Source: Arcobacter sp. F2176
GTDB taxonomy: Bacteria > Campylobacterota > Campylobacteria > Campylobacterales > Arcobacteraceae
Assembly: GCF_004116465.1 (NCBI RefSeq)
Contig: NZ_PDJV01000023.1
Span: 1-39,833 of the forward strand
Length of the DNA stretch: 39,833 bases
Direction: 5' to 3'
Under the pieces are notes generated by a model. That model was not told the origin of the DNA, did not search any database, and was given only the letters and a program-made list of their open reading frames with translations. Shown one piece after another: positions 24,854 to 34,284 of the stretch (positions within the stretch are counted from its first letter, which is position 1; each line of letters opens with the position of its first letter). Made by a program: the position numbers and the translations under genes.

Positions 24854-25564
24854 ATGATAGATAAAGTATTTAATAAATCAATTAAAAAACAATTTGAATT
24901 TGACGAAGAGGTTGCATCTGTATTTGATGACATGCTTAATCGCTCAGTTCCATACTATAAAGAGATGCAAAGATTGACTATAAACTTTGCCCTAAATTTT
25001 TTAGAAGATGATTATAAAGTTTTTGATTTAGGTTGTTCAACAGCATCAACCCTAATAGAGCTTAGTAAACATTGCAATAAAAAGTTAAATTTAATTGGTA
25101 TTGATAACTCACAAGCTATGTTAAATAGAGCTTCAAATAAAGCTAAAGCTTTTGGAGTTGATATTGATTTTATTTGTGGAGATATTCATGATGTAGATTT
25201 ATCAAATGCTAACTTAATTATATCTAACTACACATTACAATTTATACGACCTTTACAAAGGGAAAAACTTATAAAAAAGATATATGACTCTTTAGAAAAA
25301 AAAGGAGTTTTTATTTTTAGTGAAAAAGTAATTTCATCAAATAATGTTTTAAACAAACAATGTATTGATGAGTATTATGAATTCAAAAAAACACAAGGTT
25401 ATTCAGAATTTGAAATTTCTCAAAAAAGAGAAGCTTTAGAAAATGTTTTGATACCATATACAGAAGATGAAAATAAAAAAATGATAAAAGATGCTGGATT
25501 TACCCATTGTGAAACACTTTTTAAATGGGTTAATTTTGCAACATTTATAGCAATAAAAGAATAA
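24854..25564 (+). CDS. cmoA: Carboxy-SAM synthase CmoA
   Basis: The 236-residue protein is full length for CmoA and shows [15 protein letters not shown] (residues 56-70, SAM site), [14 protein letters not shown], and [13 protein letters not shown]. The N-terminal [30 protein letters not shown] matches the family's conserved DxVFxxMvxRSVPxY. CmoA turns SAM and prephenate into carboxy-SAM, used by CmoB to make cmo5U34 in tRNA. It is followed by bcp after 11 bases. In Campylobacter the same gene lies next to tlyA-ribF. Confidence 0.9.
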   Translation: MIDKVFNKSIKKQFEFDEEVASVFDDMLNRSVPYYKEMQRLTINFALNFLEDDYKVFDLGCSTASTLIELSKHCNKKLNLIGIDNSQAMLNRASNKAKAFGVDIDFICGDIHDVDLSNANLIISNYTLQFIRPLQREKLIKKIYDSLEKKGVFIFSEKVISSNNVLNKQCIDEYYEFKKTQGYSEFEISQKREALENVLIPYTEDENKKMIKDAGFTHCETLFKWVNFATFIAIKE

Positions 25565-25575
25565 GGAATTATAAT

Positions 25576-26082
25576 ATGTTAGAAGTAAATTCAATAGCAC
25601 CAGATTTTTGTGCACCAAATCAAGATGATGTAGAGATTTGTTTAAGAGATATAAAAGGAAGCTGGATAGTTTTATATTTTTATCCAAGAGATAATACGCC
25701 AGGTTGTACAACTGAGGCTTGTGACTTTACAGCTTCTATGCCAGAATTTGACAACTTAGATGCTACTATTTTAGGAGTAAGTCCAGATACTCCCGCAAAA
25801 CATAGAAATTTTATAGAAAAACAAAATTTAAACATAACACTACTTGCAGATGTTGAGAAAAAAATGTGTGAAGATTATGGTGTATGGCAACTTAAAAAAT
25901 TTATGGGTAGAGAGTCTATGGGTGTAGTTAGAACTACATTTATTATAAATCCAAAAGGTGAAATTGCTGCAATTTGGGAAAAAGTAAGTGTAAGAAAAAA
26001 GAAAAAAGTGAATGGCGAAACAATTGAAATTCTTCATGTAGATGAAGTAAAAGAAAAATTACAAGAGTTACAAACTAAATAA
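25576..26082 (+). CDS. bcp: Peroxiredoxin Bcp/PrxQ
   Basis: The 168-residue thioredoxin-fold protein has YPRDNTPGCTTEACDF with peroxidatic C44 and resolving C49, the PrxQ/Bcp alpha-type two-cysteine spacing. It reduces hydroperoxides using thioredoxin. AAGGAA seven bases ahead of the ATG is the Shine-Dalgarno. It follows cmoA by 11 bases and precedes the pgbA-like gene by 8, so they are likely co-transcribed under the palindrome at 24817-24838, which would make sense if the regulator is PerR or Fur. Confidence 0.9.
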   Translation: MLEVNSIAPDFCAPNQDDVEICLRDIKGSWIVLYFYPRDNTPGCTTEACDFTASMPEFDNLDATILGVSPDTPAKHRNFIEKQNLNITLLADVEKKMCEDYGVWQLKKFMGRESMGVVRTTFIINPKGEIAAIWEKVSVRKKKKVNGETIEILHVDEVKEKLQELQTK

Positions 26083-26090
26083 GGAAAAAA

Positions 26091-27167
26091 ATGATAAATA
26101 ATAAATTATTACTACTTGGAGCAACACTTTTAGTTGCAAATAGTTTAAATGCAGAAACTACAACTTGTTATAAAAAATCTTGGGAAACTCCATCAACTAT
26201 TGAAACTACTAAATTAGATGGTGGTGAGTGTAAGGGTGAAAAATCACTAAAAGAGATGAAAAGAGCTGGTTGGTATATAAAAGATATTGAAATTAAAACT
26301 GCAGAAAAAGGTTTAGATTATACTTATATATTAAGTGATATAAATCCTGTAGTTATTGACAAAGAATTAACTTCTAAAAATGATATTACAACTGCTTTAG
26401 ATATGCAAACTCAAAGTAGCAAACTTTATGATGTGACAAGTGACCATGCAAAAATAAATATTGGAAACTTGAAAATTGGACAAAGTGGTGTTATTCAACA
26501 TACATACAAAGATGGTAATTCTCTTATTATATCAAGTGCTTATGTTGAAAGTTCAAATGCAAACTATTCAACTGTAAAATTTATTCCTTTTTTAGATTTA
26601 AAACAAAATGCAATTCCAACATCAAATAGAACTGTAACAAATAATGATACATTTATCTTAAATTTTATGTATGATCAAAGTTTATTAATTACACCAAATA
26701 TTGATGCATTTAGAGCAACAAGAGGAAAATTTACTAAAAATAACTTTGTGCACTCAGATATCTTTGGAGCATATTTAAAAAGTGAATATAGACCTCTTCC
26801 AACTCAAAAGATGATTCAAGAATTTGCACTTTCTCAAAATATGGGAACTATATTTATAGTAATAAAATCAAATTTATATATCTTAGATAGTAGAACTTTT
26901 ACACTTTTAAATAAACAAACTATTCCAAATGTTTCAAGTAAAACACAAATGCCATTTTATACAAGAGTTGAAAAAATTGAATCAAATATTTTCACATCTG
27001 ATATATGGAGTTGGCTAGACTTCTCTGCTATTACAAAGTTTTTAAATGATGATAGAACAGAAGAAGAAGTTTTATATGGTGATTTAGCAACTAAGAAAAG
27101 TAAAGATCAAATAGATTATAATTCATATTATACAAATGTCTTAGGACTAAATAATGATAAAAAATAA
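26091..27167 (+). CDS. PgbA-like plasminogen-binding protein
   Basis: The 358-residue protein has a signal peptide (MINNKLLLLGATLLVANSLNA) and the layout of the plasminogen-binding protein PgbA N-terminal family found in Helicobacter and relatives: a Cys pair (TTCYKKSW and GGECKGE), a KRAGWYIKDIEI motif and a beta-rich middle. In H. pylori PgbA is on the surface and binds plasminogen through a Lys-rich C-terminus. The C-terminus here ends in DDKK with moderate lysine content. The wide presence of the family in free-living Campylobacterota suggests a basic envelope role, not only virulence. It overlaps glcD by 14 bases. Confidence 0.7.
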   Translation: MINNKLLLLGATLLVANSLNAETTTCYKKSWETPSTIETTKLDGGECKGEKSLKEMKRAGWYIKDIEIKTAEKGLDYTYILSDINPVVIDKELTSKNDITTALDMQTQSSKLYDVTSDHAKINIGNLKIGQSGVIQHTYKDGNSLIISSAYVESSNANYSTVKFIPFLDLKQNAIPTSNRTVTNNDTFILNFMYDQSLLITPNIDAFRATRGKFTKNNFVHSDIFGAYLKSEYRPLPTQKMIQEFALSQNMGTIFIVIKSNLYILDSRTFTLLNKQTIPNVSSKTQMPFYTRVEKIESNIFTSDIWSWLDFSAITKFLNDDRTEEEVLYGDLATKKSKDQIDYNSYYTNVLGLNNDKK

Positions 27168-28542
27168 TCACTTAGAATACTTTATTTCAATTGTAGGCAA
27201 AGAAAATGTCAAAAGTGACAAAGCACATTTAATAGCGTATTGTTATGATGCTACTAAAGAGAGATTTGAGCCAGAGGCTGTTGTTTTTCCAAGACATGAG
27301 CAAGATGTATCAGATGTATTAAAATATTGTAATGAAAATAAAATAGTAATAGTTCCAAGAGGTGCAGGCTCTGGTTTTACAGGTGGAGCACTTCCTTCTG
27401 AAGGTGGTATTATTTTAAGCCTTGAGCGACATATGAATAAACTACTAGAAATAGATATGGAAAACATGTTAGGAGTTGTACAACCAGGTCTTATAAACAT
27501 GGAATTTCAAAAAGCAGTTGAAGAAGTAGGTTTATTTTATCCGCCAGATCCAGCAAGTGAGCACTACTCTACTTTGGGTGGAAATGTAAGTGAAAATGCT
27601 GGTGGAATGAGAGCAGCAAAATATGGTATTACAAAAGATTATGTAGTTGCTTTAAGAGCTGTTTTACCAAATGGTGAGATTATAAGAGCTGGTAAAAAAA
27701 CTATTAAAGATGTGGCAGGATATAACACTGCTGGTATTTTAATAGCAAGTGAAGGAACACTAGCAATTATTACAGAAATCACGCTTAAACTTATTCCAAA
27801 ACCAAAATTCAAACAAACATACATGGGTGTTTTCCCTGATGTAAATAAAGCTATGAATGCTGTATTTAAATCATTAGCATCTGGAGCAAATCCAGTTGCA
27901 ATGGAGTTTTTAGATGCTTTAGTAATAAAAGCGTTAAGACAAAAATTTCCACAAGTAAGTCTACCTGAAAATGCAGGTGGGATTTTAGTAGGTGATGTTG
28001 ATGGAAGTAGCCAAGCTGAAGTAGAAGAACAATTAAAAACTTTAGAAAACTCTTTTGCCCAATATGGTTCAACTGAATTTATTATCGCAAAAGATGATGA
28101 AGAAGCAGCTAAATTATGGTTTGCAAGAAGAAATGCAAGTCCAGCAACTGCAATATATGGAACTAAAAAACTTAATGAAGATATTTCAGTTCCAAGAAGT
28201 AAACTACCAGTTGCCTTAGATGAAATATATAAAATCGGTGATAAATATGGTTTCAATGTTCCTTGTTTTGGACATGCAGGAGATGGAAATATCCATGTTA
28301 ATGTAATGGTTAAAGATAAAACAAATGAAAAAGAGATGCACGATGGACATAAAGCCATTGAAGAGATTTTTCAACTAGTAGTTGATATGGGAGGAACTTT
28401 AAGTGGAGAACATGGAATTGGTCTATCAAAAGCTCCTTTTATGAATATAGCATTTTCCCAAGCAGAACTTGAACTATTTAAAAGTATCAAAAAAGCATTT
28501 GACCCAAATAATATTTTAAATCCACATAAAATGGGTTTATAA
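27154..28542 (+). CDS. glcD: FAD-linked glycolate/D-lactate oxidase subunit GlcD
   Basis: The 462-residue protein has the vanillyl-alcohol-oxidase type FAD domain, with PRGAGSGFTGGALPSEGG (residues 65-82) and YPPDPASEHYSTLGGNV, and the C-terminal FAD-linked oxidase domain with CFGHAGDGNIHVNVM and GEHGIGLSKAPF. It oxidises glycolate or D-lactate to the keto acid. Length matches GlcD. A glcF-type Fe-S partner is not next to it, so it may act alone or with a partner elsewhere. Confidence 0.9.
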   Translation: MIKNNHLEYFISIVGKENVKSDKAHLIAYCYDATKERFEPEAVVFPRHEQDVSDVLKYCNENKIVIVPRGAGSGFTGGALPSEGGIILSLERHMNKLLEIDMENMLGVVQPGLINMEFQKAVEEVGLFYPPDPASEHYSTLGGNVSENAGGMRAAKYGITKDYVVALRAVLPNGEIIRAGKKTIKDVAGYNTAGILIASEGTLAIITEITLKLIPKPKFKQTYMGVFPDVNKAMNAVFKSLASGANPVAMEFLDALVIKALRQKFPQVSLPENAGGILVGDVDGSSQAEVEEQLKTLENSFAQYGSTEFIIAKDDEEAAKLWFARRNASPATAIYGTKKLNEDISVPRSKLPVALDEIYKIGDKYGFNVPCFGHAGDGNIHVNVMVKDKTNEKEMHDGHKAIEEIFQLVVDMGGTLSGEHGIGLSKAPFMNIAFSQAELELFKSIKKAFDPNNILNPHKMGL

Positions 28543-28551
28543 AGTGAAATA

Positions 28552-29343
28552 ATGAAAGAAAATAGTAAAAAGCTATTTGCAAAATTAATAGAAGTTTTAG
28601 ATTCATTTTTTAATGATGATACAACATATTATGCCGCAAGTCTTAGTTTTTTTACTATTTTTTCAATCCTTCCAATTTTTGCATTAATCATTGCAATAAT
28701 TTCAAACCTAGAACAATTTAACGATTATGTTGATTTATTTATAAATTACATATTAAATTTAATCAACCCTTCTCATTCTCAAAACTTTGCCCAAGAGTTT
28801 AAAAACTTTATAGCCAACTCAGATAAACTTGGGAATATAGGTATTATTTATATGTTATTTGTATTTACAATGTTTTTTAAAGATTATGAATATATTGTAA
28901 ATAAAATTCATAAAACAAAAAGAAAATCAATTTATGCTTCTTTTTTCTTTTATCTTTTATTTATTACTCTACTTCCAGCAGTTTTTGCAGGATATATAAT
29001 TTTAACAACATTTTACAATAATACAATTTTTGACTTTTTATTAACCCTAATGTTAGGATGGAGTTTGTTCTTTGTATTATTTAAATTAACAGTTAATACA
29101 TACATTAGTGTAAAAGCAGCACTTATATCTTCATTTTTTACTTTGGTAGTCATATCAATAACAAAAAACCTATTTATCTATTACATCTTATACAATCAAA
29201 CATATACAACCCTATATGGCTCAATGGCAACACTTCTTTTTACTTTTCTTTGGATTTATACCTCATGGATAATTTTTCTATATGGTGTAAAACTTTGTCA
29301 TAATTTAAATATAAAAGAATTAAATAAATTAGCAAGTAAATAA
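28552..29343 (+). CDS. YihY/BrkB family inner-membrane protein
   Basis: The 263-residue protein has six hydrophobic segments (near residues 35-58, 95-115, 128-150, 155-178, 190-212, 225-248) and an N-terminal DDTTYYAASLSFFTIFSILP, which is the conserved start of the YihY/BrkB (formerly RNase BN) family. The family is polytopic with an unsettled function. It follows glcD by 9 bases and is probably co-transcribed. Confidence 0.85.
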   Translation: MKENSKKLFAKLIEVLDSFFNDDTTYYAASLSFFTIFSILPIFALIIAIISNLEQFNDYVDLFINYILNLINPSHSQNFAQEFKNFIANSDKLGNIGIIYMLFVFTMFFKDYEYIVNKIHKTKRKSIYASFFFYLLFITLLPAVFAGYIILTTFYNNTIFDFLLTLMLGWSLFFVLFKLTVNTYISVKAALISSFFTLVVISITKNLFIYYILYNQTYTTLYGSMATLLFTFLWIYTSWIIFLYGVKLCHNLNIKELNKLASK

Positions 29344-29433
29344 AATTATTTTTTATTAATAACTAATTTATTAATTATATTATAATAGCTACAATGATAT
29401 AATCATAAGATTTAAAAAAACGCAGGAGATAAA

Positions 29434-29829
29434 ATGAAGAATATTTTAAAAGTATCAAGTATACTATTTTTGGCATTATTTTTTTTAGCAGGTTGTAGAA
29501 CAGCTTCTATTTATAATGTTAATAATGATCCAATAGAAGTAAAAGCATCTATGGATAAAGTTTATAATGCAATTAAATTTGCAGGTGCATCAAAAGGTTG
29601 GATTATTACAAAAGTTAAACCTGGATTAGCAATGGGAAAACTTAATGTTAGAAAACATCAAGCAGTTGTTGAGATTCCTTATACAGAAAAAAGTTTCTCA
29701 ATCAATTATAAAAGTAGTTTAAATTTGAAATACAATTCTCAAACAAATCAAATTCACCAAAACTACAATGGATGGATTCAAAACTTAGAAAATGCAATCA
29801 ATCTTCAATTATCAATGTTACAAAAATAA
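29434..29829 (+). CDS. Small lipoprotein
   Basis: The 131-residue protein has a lipoprotein signal peptide with lipobox FLAGC (C21). The mature part of about 110 residues is a small alpha/beta domain with VKASMDKVYNAIKFAGASKGW and LAMGKLNVRKHQAVVEIPY, like single-domain periplasmic lipoproteins found in many proteobacteria; no function can be given. AGGAGA precedes the ATG. TATAAT boxes near 29382 and 29396 could be its promoter. A strong hairpin follows the gene. Confidence 0.75.
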   Translation: MKNILKVSSILFLALFFLAGCRTASIYNVNNDPIEVKASMDKVYNAIKFAGASKGWIITKVKPGLAMGKLNVRKHQAVVEIPYTEKSFSINYKSSLNLKYNSQTNQIHQNYNGWIQNLENAINLQLSMLQK

Positions 29830-29835
29830 TTTCTT

Positions 29836-29870
29836 TAATGTAATATAGTTTTAAAGACTATATTACATTA
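29836..29870. terminator. Perfect 14-bp hairpin after the lipoprotein gene
   Basis: TAATGTAATATAGT at 29836-29849 and its exact complement ACTATATTACATTA at 29857-29870 surround a 7-base loop, seven bases after the lipoprotein stop. It lacks a long T-run but has the right place for a terminator. Confidence 0.6.
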
Positions 29871-29959
29871 ATAATTACGAAATAACAACTTCTCTTATTC
29901 ATTTTTAATAAAAAAAATGATATTTTATCATAATAAAAATAATCTTTCAGGCATCTACT

Positions 29960-30907
29960 TTGAATCAAAAAAAAGTTTTAGTAATTTCTTATTCTCAAAC
30001 TGGACAATTAAGTAATTTAGTCAATAATTTCACAAAACCTTTATTTGAAAATAAAAATATTGAAGTTATTTATAAAAATATTGAACCAAAAAAAACTTTT
30101 CCTTTTCCTTGGTCTCTTATGACTTTTATGGATAGCTTTCCTGAGTCTGTTTATCTTGATCCTTGTGAAATAAATGAGTTTGAAGATGATTCCAATGATT
30201 ATGATTTGATTATACTTTCTTATCAAGTTTGGTTTTTATCACCTTCTATTCCTATCTCATCATTTTTAAAATCTTCTTGGGCAAAAAAGAAATTTAAAAA
30301 TAAACCTGTAATTACTCTGATTGGCTGTAGAAATATGTGGATAATGGCGCAAGAAAAGATGAAAAAGATCTTAATAAACCTTGATGCAAAATTAATAGAT
30401 AATGTGGTACTTATTGACAAAGGTAACTCTTTAGAGACATTTATCACAACACCTAGATGGATGCTAACTGGTAAAAAAAATTCAATTTTTGGATTAAGTA
30501 GTGCAGGAATTGATGAAAATGAAATAAAAAAATCTCAAAGATTTGGGAAAGCACTAGTTGATGCTTTAATGAATGATAAAGAAAAAGAAAATAAAAGTTT
30601 ACTTTATGGATTAAAAGCAGTTGTTGTAGATACAAAACTTATCAAAAGTGAAAAGATAGGAACCAAAAGCTTCACTATTTGGGGTAAACTAATAAAAAAA
30701 ATTGGTAAACCAGGTGACATAAAAAGAAAACCAATTGTAATGTTGTACTTAATATTTTTATTATTGATGATAATAACAGTAGTTCCTATAAATATGATAA
30801 TACAATCGATTTTAAGAAAAATAAACAAAGATGCAGTTATAAAAGAAAAAGAACTATATGAATTACCTTCGGGAAGTAGTGATGAAAGAATAAAGGAATA
30901 TCAATAA
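29960..30907 (+). CDS. darA: DarA-type dialkylresorcinol biosynthesis protein
   Basis: The 315-residue protein starts with a flavodoxin-like fold (VLVISYSQTGQLSNLVNNF, residues 6-24) and LIILSYQVWFLSPSIPI, and ends with one membrane helix (about residues 248-272). This matches proteins annotated as the dialkylresorcinol condensing enzyme DarA, found with DarB in flexirubin and dialkylresorcinol clusters. The exact chemistry of DarA (aromatisation step) is less settled than that of DarB. The start is TTG with no strong Shine-Dalgarno. darB begins right after its stop. Confidence 0.75.
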   Translation: MNQKKVLVISYSQTGQLSNLVNNFTKPLFENKNIEVIYKNIEPKKTFPFPWSLMTFMDSFPESVYLDPCEINEFEDDSNDYDLIILSYQVWFLSPSIPISSFLKSSWAKKKFKNKPVITLIGCRNMWIMAQEKMKKILINLDAKLIDNVVLIDKGNSLETFITTPRWMLTGKKNSIFGLSSAGIDENEIKKSQRFGKALVDALMNDKEKENKSLLYGLKAVVVDTKLIKSEKIGTKSFTIWGKLIKKIGKPGDIKRKPIVMLYLIFLLLMIITVVPINMIIQSILRKINKDAVIKEKELYELPSGSSDERIKEYQ

Positions 30908-32053
30908 ATGTCAAATGTTTATATAAATAACATTCAAAAATTTATGCCAAATGAACCTGTAGATAATAAAGATATAGAAGAATATTTGGGCTATATTGGT
31001 GGTAAAAAATCAAAAGCAAAAAATATAGTTTTAAGAAGTAATGGAATAAAAAAAAGATTTTATGTTTTAGAAAAAGGAACTCAAAAGCCTTTATTTACAA
31101 ATGCTCAACTTTGTTCAAATGCAATCAATAAATTAATTGATGAAGATTTTACTTTAAATGACATTCAATGTTTAGCTTGTGGAACTACTTCACCTGATCA
31201 ATTAATGCCTGGACATACTTTGATGGTGCAAGGAGAATTGGGAATAAGTGGAATTGAAACAATATCAGCTTCTGGAATTTGTTTAAGTGGAATAAATGCA
31301 TTGAAATATATCTATTATGGAATAAAAGCAGGAGATCTTACAAAAGCAGTTTCTTGTGGTTCAGAAGCATCTTCTCCAATCTTATGCGCTAGAAACTTCA
31401 CAGAAGAATCAAACCATCAATTAGAAGAGTTAGAAAGAAATGCAGGAATAGCATTTGAAAAAGATTTTCTAAGATGGATGCTTTCTGATGGTGCAGGAGC
31501 TATGAGAGTAGAAAACAAAGCAAATAAAAATAAACTTTCTTTAAAAATTGAGTTTATTGATGTCTTGTCATATGCTGGAGAAATGCCTGTTTGTATGTAT
31601 AGTGGACTAGAAATACTTGAAAATAATTCTATTAAATCATGGCGTGCTTATGAGCAAGAAGAAGTTATGAAAAAGTCATTATTAAGTGTACGACAAGATG
31701 TAAAACTTCTAAATGAAAATATCGTTGAATACACAGTAATAAAACCTTTAATTAAAATAATTGAAAAACGGAAAATCAATCCAGAACAATATGATTATTT
31801 TTTACCACACTATTCTTCAACATACTTTAGAGATAAATTATATGAAGGATTAAAGAAAGCAAACTTTGAAATTCCATATGACAAATGGTTTACAAATCTA
31901 GTAACACATGGAAATACAGGGAGTGCTTCTATGTATATCATGTTAGAAGAATTATTTAATAGTGATAGATTAAAAAAAGGTCAGAAAATCCTTTGTTATA
32001 TTCCCGAAAGTGGAAGATTTTCTACTGCATTTATGTCTTTAGAAGTTGTTTAA
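30908..32053 (+). CDS. darB: DarB-type ketosynthase (KAS III-like)
   Basis: The 381-residue thiolase-fold protein has ISASGICLSGINALKYI with active C125, LPHYSSTYFRDKL as His region, and THGNTGSASMYIML with the catalytic Asn, as in KAS III enzymes. DarB condenses a beta-ketoacyl chain with an unsaturated acyl chain to give the ring precursor of dialkylresorcinols. It starts right after darA and ends TAATG, overlapping the next gene by one base, so the unit is tightly coupled. Confidence 0.8.
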   Translation: MSNVYINNIQKFMPNEPVDNKDIEEYLGYIGGKKSKAKNIVLRSNGIKKRFYVLEKGTQKPLFTNAQLCSNAINKLIDEDFTLNDIQCLACGTTSPDQLMPGHTLMVQGELGISGIETISASGICLSGINALKYIYYGIKAGDLTKAVSCGSEASSPILCARNFTEESNHQLEELERNAGIAFEKDFLRWMLSDGAGAMRVENKANKNKLSLKIEFIDVLSYAGEMPVCMYSGLEILENNSIKSWRAYEQEEVMKKSLLSVRQDVKLLNENIVEYTVIKPLIKIIEKRKINPEQYDYFLPHYSSTYFRDKLYEGLKKANFEIPYDKWFTNLVTHGNTGSASMYIMLEELFNSDRLKKGQKILCYIPESGRFSTAFMSLEVV

Positions 32054-32460
32054 TGAAAAAAATTGATGTTCCACAAGAAAATAATTCTACACTAGATGGA
32101 CAAAAAAAAGTTATGTATGGAACAGATGACAATGGAGAATTTCAAAGAATAAATTATGCAAGTAGTGTAGAAGAATATGCAACTATTACAGCAGTAGAAG
32201 AGTATAAAGAATTAGAAAAAGAGTGTTTAGAAGATATTCAAAATAATATTGCATCTCCAATTAAATATTACATGTATAAAAATAGAATGGATTTACCAAC
32301 CCTAACAAGTGCAGTAGATATGTTTTCTTTTAGAGTTAAAAGACATCTTAAAATGAAAATATTTAAAAAATTAAAAGATGATACAATTAAAAAATATGCA
32401 GATGCTTTTAATATTGAGATTGAAGAGTTAAAGGATTTTAAATATGACAGAAAACTTTAA
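32053..32460 (+). CDS. Small cluster-associated protein of unknown function
   Basis: The 135-residue protein is charged and largely helical (VEEYATITAVEEYKELEKECLEDIQ, then FSFRVKRHLKMKIFKKL). It has no signal peptide or membrane helix and I recognise no domain; the C-terminal half looks like a small helical DNA- or protein-binding unit. I chose ATG 32053, in the TAATG overlap with darB, instead of an upstream in-frame ATG inside darB. Its end overlaps the BtrH-like gene by 17 bases, so it belongs to the dar unit. Confidence 0.55.
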   Translation: MKKIDVPQENNSTLDGQKKVMYGTDDNGEFQRINYASSVEEYATITAVEEYKELEKECLEDIQNNIASPIKYYMYKNRMDLPTLTSAVDMFSFRVKRHLKMKIFKKLKDDTIKKYADAFNIEIEELKDFKYDRKL

Positions 32461-33436
32461 ACATTCTCAATTTGCACATTGTGAAAGTGGAGTTGTTTCT
32501 ACTTTATTAACACATTATGGATTAAAAATTAGCGAACCAATGGCTTTTGGAATAACAAGTACTCTATCATTTGCTTTTTTTCCTTTTATCAAAATAAATA
32601 ATCTTCCATTGATTGCGTATAGGGATTTACCTAAGAATATTGTAAAAAAAATTGAAAAAGTTCTAGGCGTTACAATTTTCAAAAAACAATATAAAAATCT
32701 TTTAGAAGCGAATTTAGAACTTACTAAAATAGTAGAAGATGAAAAAAAACTTGTAGGCTTGCAAACTTCTGTTTTTTATCTTCCTTATATGCCTGAGAAC
32801 ATGAGATTTCATTTTAATGCACACAATCTATTAGTGTATGGTAAGATTGGCAAAAAATATAAAATCTCTGATCCAGTTTTTGAAGATGTAGTTGAATGTA
32901 ATGAAAAAGATTTAACAATTGCTAGATTTGCAAAAGGAGCATTTGCCCCTAAAGGATTTATTTATTATCCTACAAATATTCCTAAAAATATTGATTTTAC
33001 AACAATATTAAAAAAAGCCATTAAAAAAAATGCAAAATCTATGTTAACTCCATTCCCTTTTGCAGGAATCAAAGGAATGAGAAAATTAGCAAAATCAATA
33101 GAAAAACTTCAAAAAAATACGGATCAAAGATATATTAAGAATTATCTAACTCATATAGTGAGAATGCAAGAAGAAATAGGAACTGGTGGAGGTGGATTTA
33201 GATTCTTATATGCTGCATTTTTACAAGAATCAAAAAAATATAATTTGGACAATGAAAAACTTCAAAAAGCTAGTGAATTAATTACTCAATCAGGAGATAC
33301 ACTTAGATTTTTTGCTTTAAAATGTGTAGAATCTGCAAAAAAAACAGAAAAATTTAATAGTAAAGAAATTTCAGTTATTCTAATAAAAGCTTCAACTTTA
33401 GAAGAAGAAGCTTTTAAAATATTGAAAACGATTTAA
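32444..33436 (+). CDS. BtrH-like acyltransferase/peptidase-fold protein
   Basis: The 330-residue protein has an N-terminal papain-like BtrH domain: FAHCESGVVSTLLTHYG with nucleophile candidate C13 in the first helix, then FNAHNLLVYGKIGKKYKISDP with H and D. BtrH of butirosin synthesis moves an acyl group from an acyl carrier protein to an amine. A helical C-terminal domain follows (DUF4872-like). In resorcinol/aryl-polyene clusters such a protein may join the product to an acyl partner or amine; inference. The gene ends by overlapping the convergent KS-like gene by four bases. Confidence 0.6.
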   Translation: MTENFKHSQFAHCESGVVSTLLTHYGLKISEPMAFGITSTLSFAFFPFIKINNLPLIAYRDLPKNIVKKIEKVLGVTIFKKQYKNLLEANLELTKIVEDEKKLVGLQTSVFYLPYMPENMRFHFNAHNLLVYGKIGKKYKISDPVFEDVVECNEKDLTIARFAKGAFAPKGFIYYPTNIPKNIDFTTILKKAIKKNAKSMLTPFPFAGIKGMRKLAKSIEKLQKNTDQRYIKNYLTHIVRMQEEIGTGGGGFRFLYAAFLQESKKYNLDNEKLQKASELITQSGDTLRFFALKCVESAKKTEKFNSKEISVILIKASTLEEEAFKILKTI

Positions 33437-34284
33437 ATAGATTTAAAAAAGAAAAGATAAGCTCTTTTCTTAGAATCTAAACTTATATAAATAGATGATT
33501 CCTCTTTCTCTTCTAACAGATCAATAATATCAGCAACACTGTAAGTCCCACTAAAATTATCTTTATTTTTATATATTAAATCTTCAGCTATTTCTAACTC
33601 ACTCATATATTTTTTTGCAAATTGATTCAATCCTACAATTTTATAATCAATAATTTTTAAATATTTATTTAGTTCTTCCAGATTTACAAAAAAATCAAAA
33701 TGCTTTATTTTGGCTAAAGAATCTGTCTTATCATTATTGATATAAAGCCAAGATGAGTTATCTTTTGAATCTAAATTATACAAGTTATTTATAATTGAAT
33801 TATGATTTAAAACATTAGAGAGGGATTCATCTACTCCTCCAATCAATATTTCATCTACTTTCTTAAAATAAAAATCAAAATATGCTAATTCAAATGCTTT
33901 TTCAAAAGATAAATCTTCAGATGTTATATTTATATTATTTCCAATTGTTTTTAATGCTTGAGAGATAAGAAATCCAGTATTATTTGTATTTACATTTAAA
34001 AAGTCAAAAGGCATAACCATAGAATCATCACTATTTATTTGATTTAACACTTTTATCAAATCTTCAATACAGCCATATTCACTTGCAAGGTAAATAGATA
34101 AGTTATCTTTATATTTTACATTATTTAGTGTCTTTATTGCTCCATAAACAGACATAACATTAAATTTTGAATTACGTCTTAGATTCAAAGTAGAAATCTC
34201 TTTTAAATCTTTTCTATACTCTTTTGCAGATTTATTTTCATTTACCTGTTTATAAATACTTTTTATATACATTTTAGCTCTCAT
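33433..34284 (-). CDS. Ketosynthase-like protein lacking the active cysteine
   Basis: The 283-residue protein resembles the N-terminal half of a beta-ketoacyl synthase: MPFDFLNVNTNNTGFLISQAL corresponds to the nucleophile elbow but the usual T-A-C-S/T is replaced by N-T-G-F, so there is no catalytic Cys. It is followed by ILIGGVDESL. The C-terminal His residues of true KS enzymes are absent. Such chain-length-factor-like partners occur in aryl-polyene and type II PKS clusters. It overlaps the complete KS gene upstream by 11 bases, which suggests they form a heterodimer. Confidence 0.6.
   Translation of the reverse strand: MRAKMYIKSIYKQVNENKSAKEYRKDLKEISTLNLRRNSKFNVMSVYGAIKTLNNVKYKDNLSIYLASEYGCIEDLIKVLNQINSDDSMVMPFDFLNVNTNNTGFLISQALKTIGNNINITSEDLSFEKAFELAYFDFYFKKVDEILIGGVDESLSNVLNHNSIINNLYNLDSKDNSSWLYINNDKTDSLAKIKHFDFFVNLEELNKYLKIIDYKIVGLNQFAKKYMSELEIAEDLIYKNKDNFSGTYSVADIIDLLEEKEESSIYISLDSKKRAYLFFFKSI

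Noticed and set aside
27639-28358. 239-residue open frame on the minus strand inside glcD
   Set aside because: It is antisense to the clearly conserved glcD coding sequence, has no Shine-Dalgarno and shows low-complexity Ser/Ala/Pro sequence typical of shadow frames.
30223-30828. Minus-strand frames of 60-74 residues inside darA
   Set aside because: They lie antisense to a coherent flavodoxin-like protein and are AT-driven shadows.
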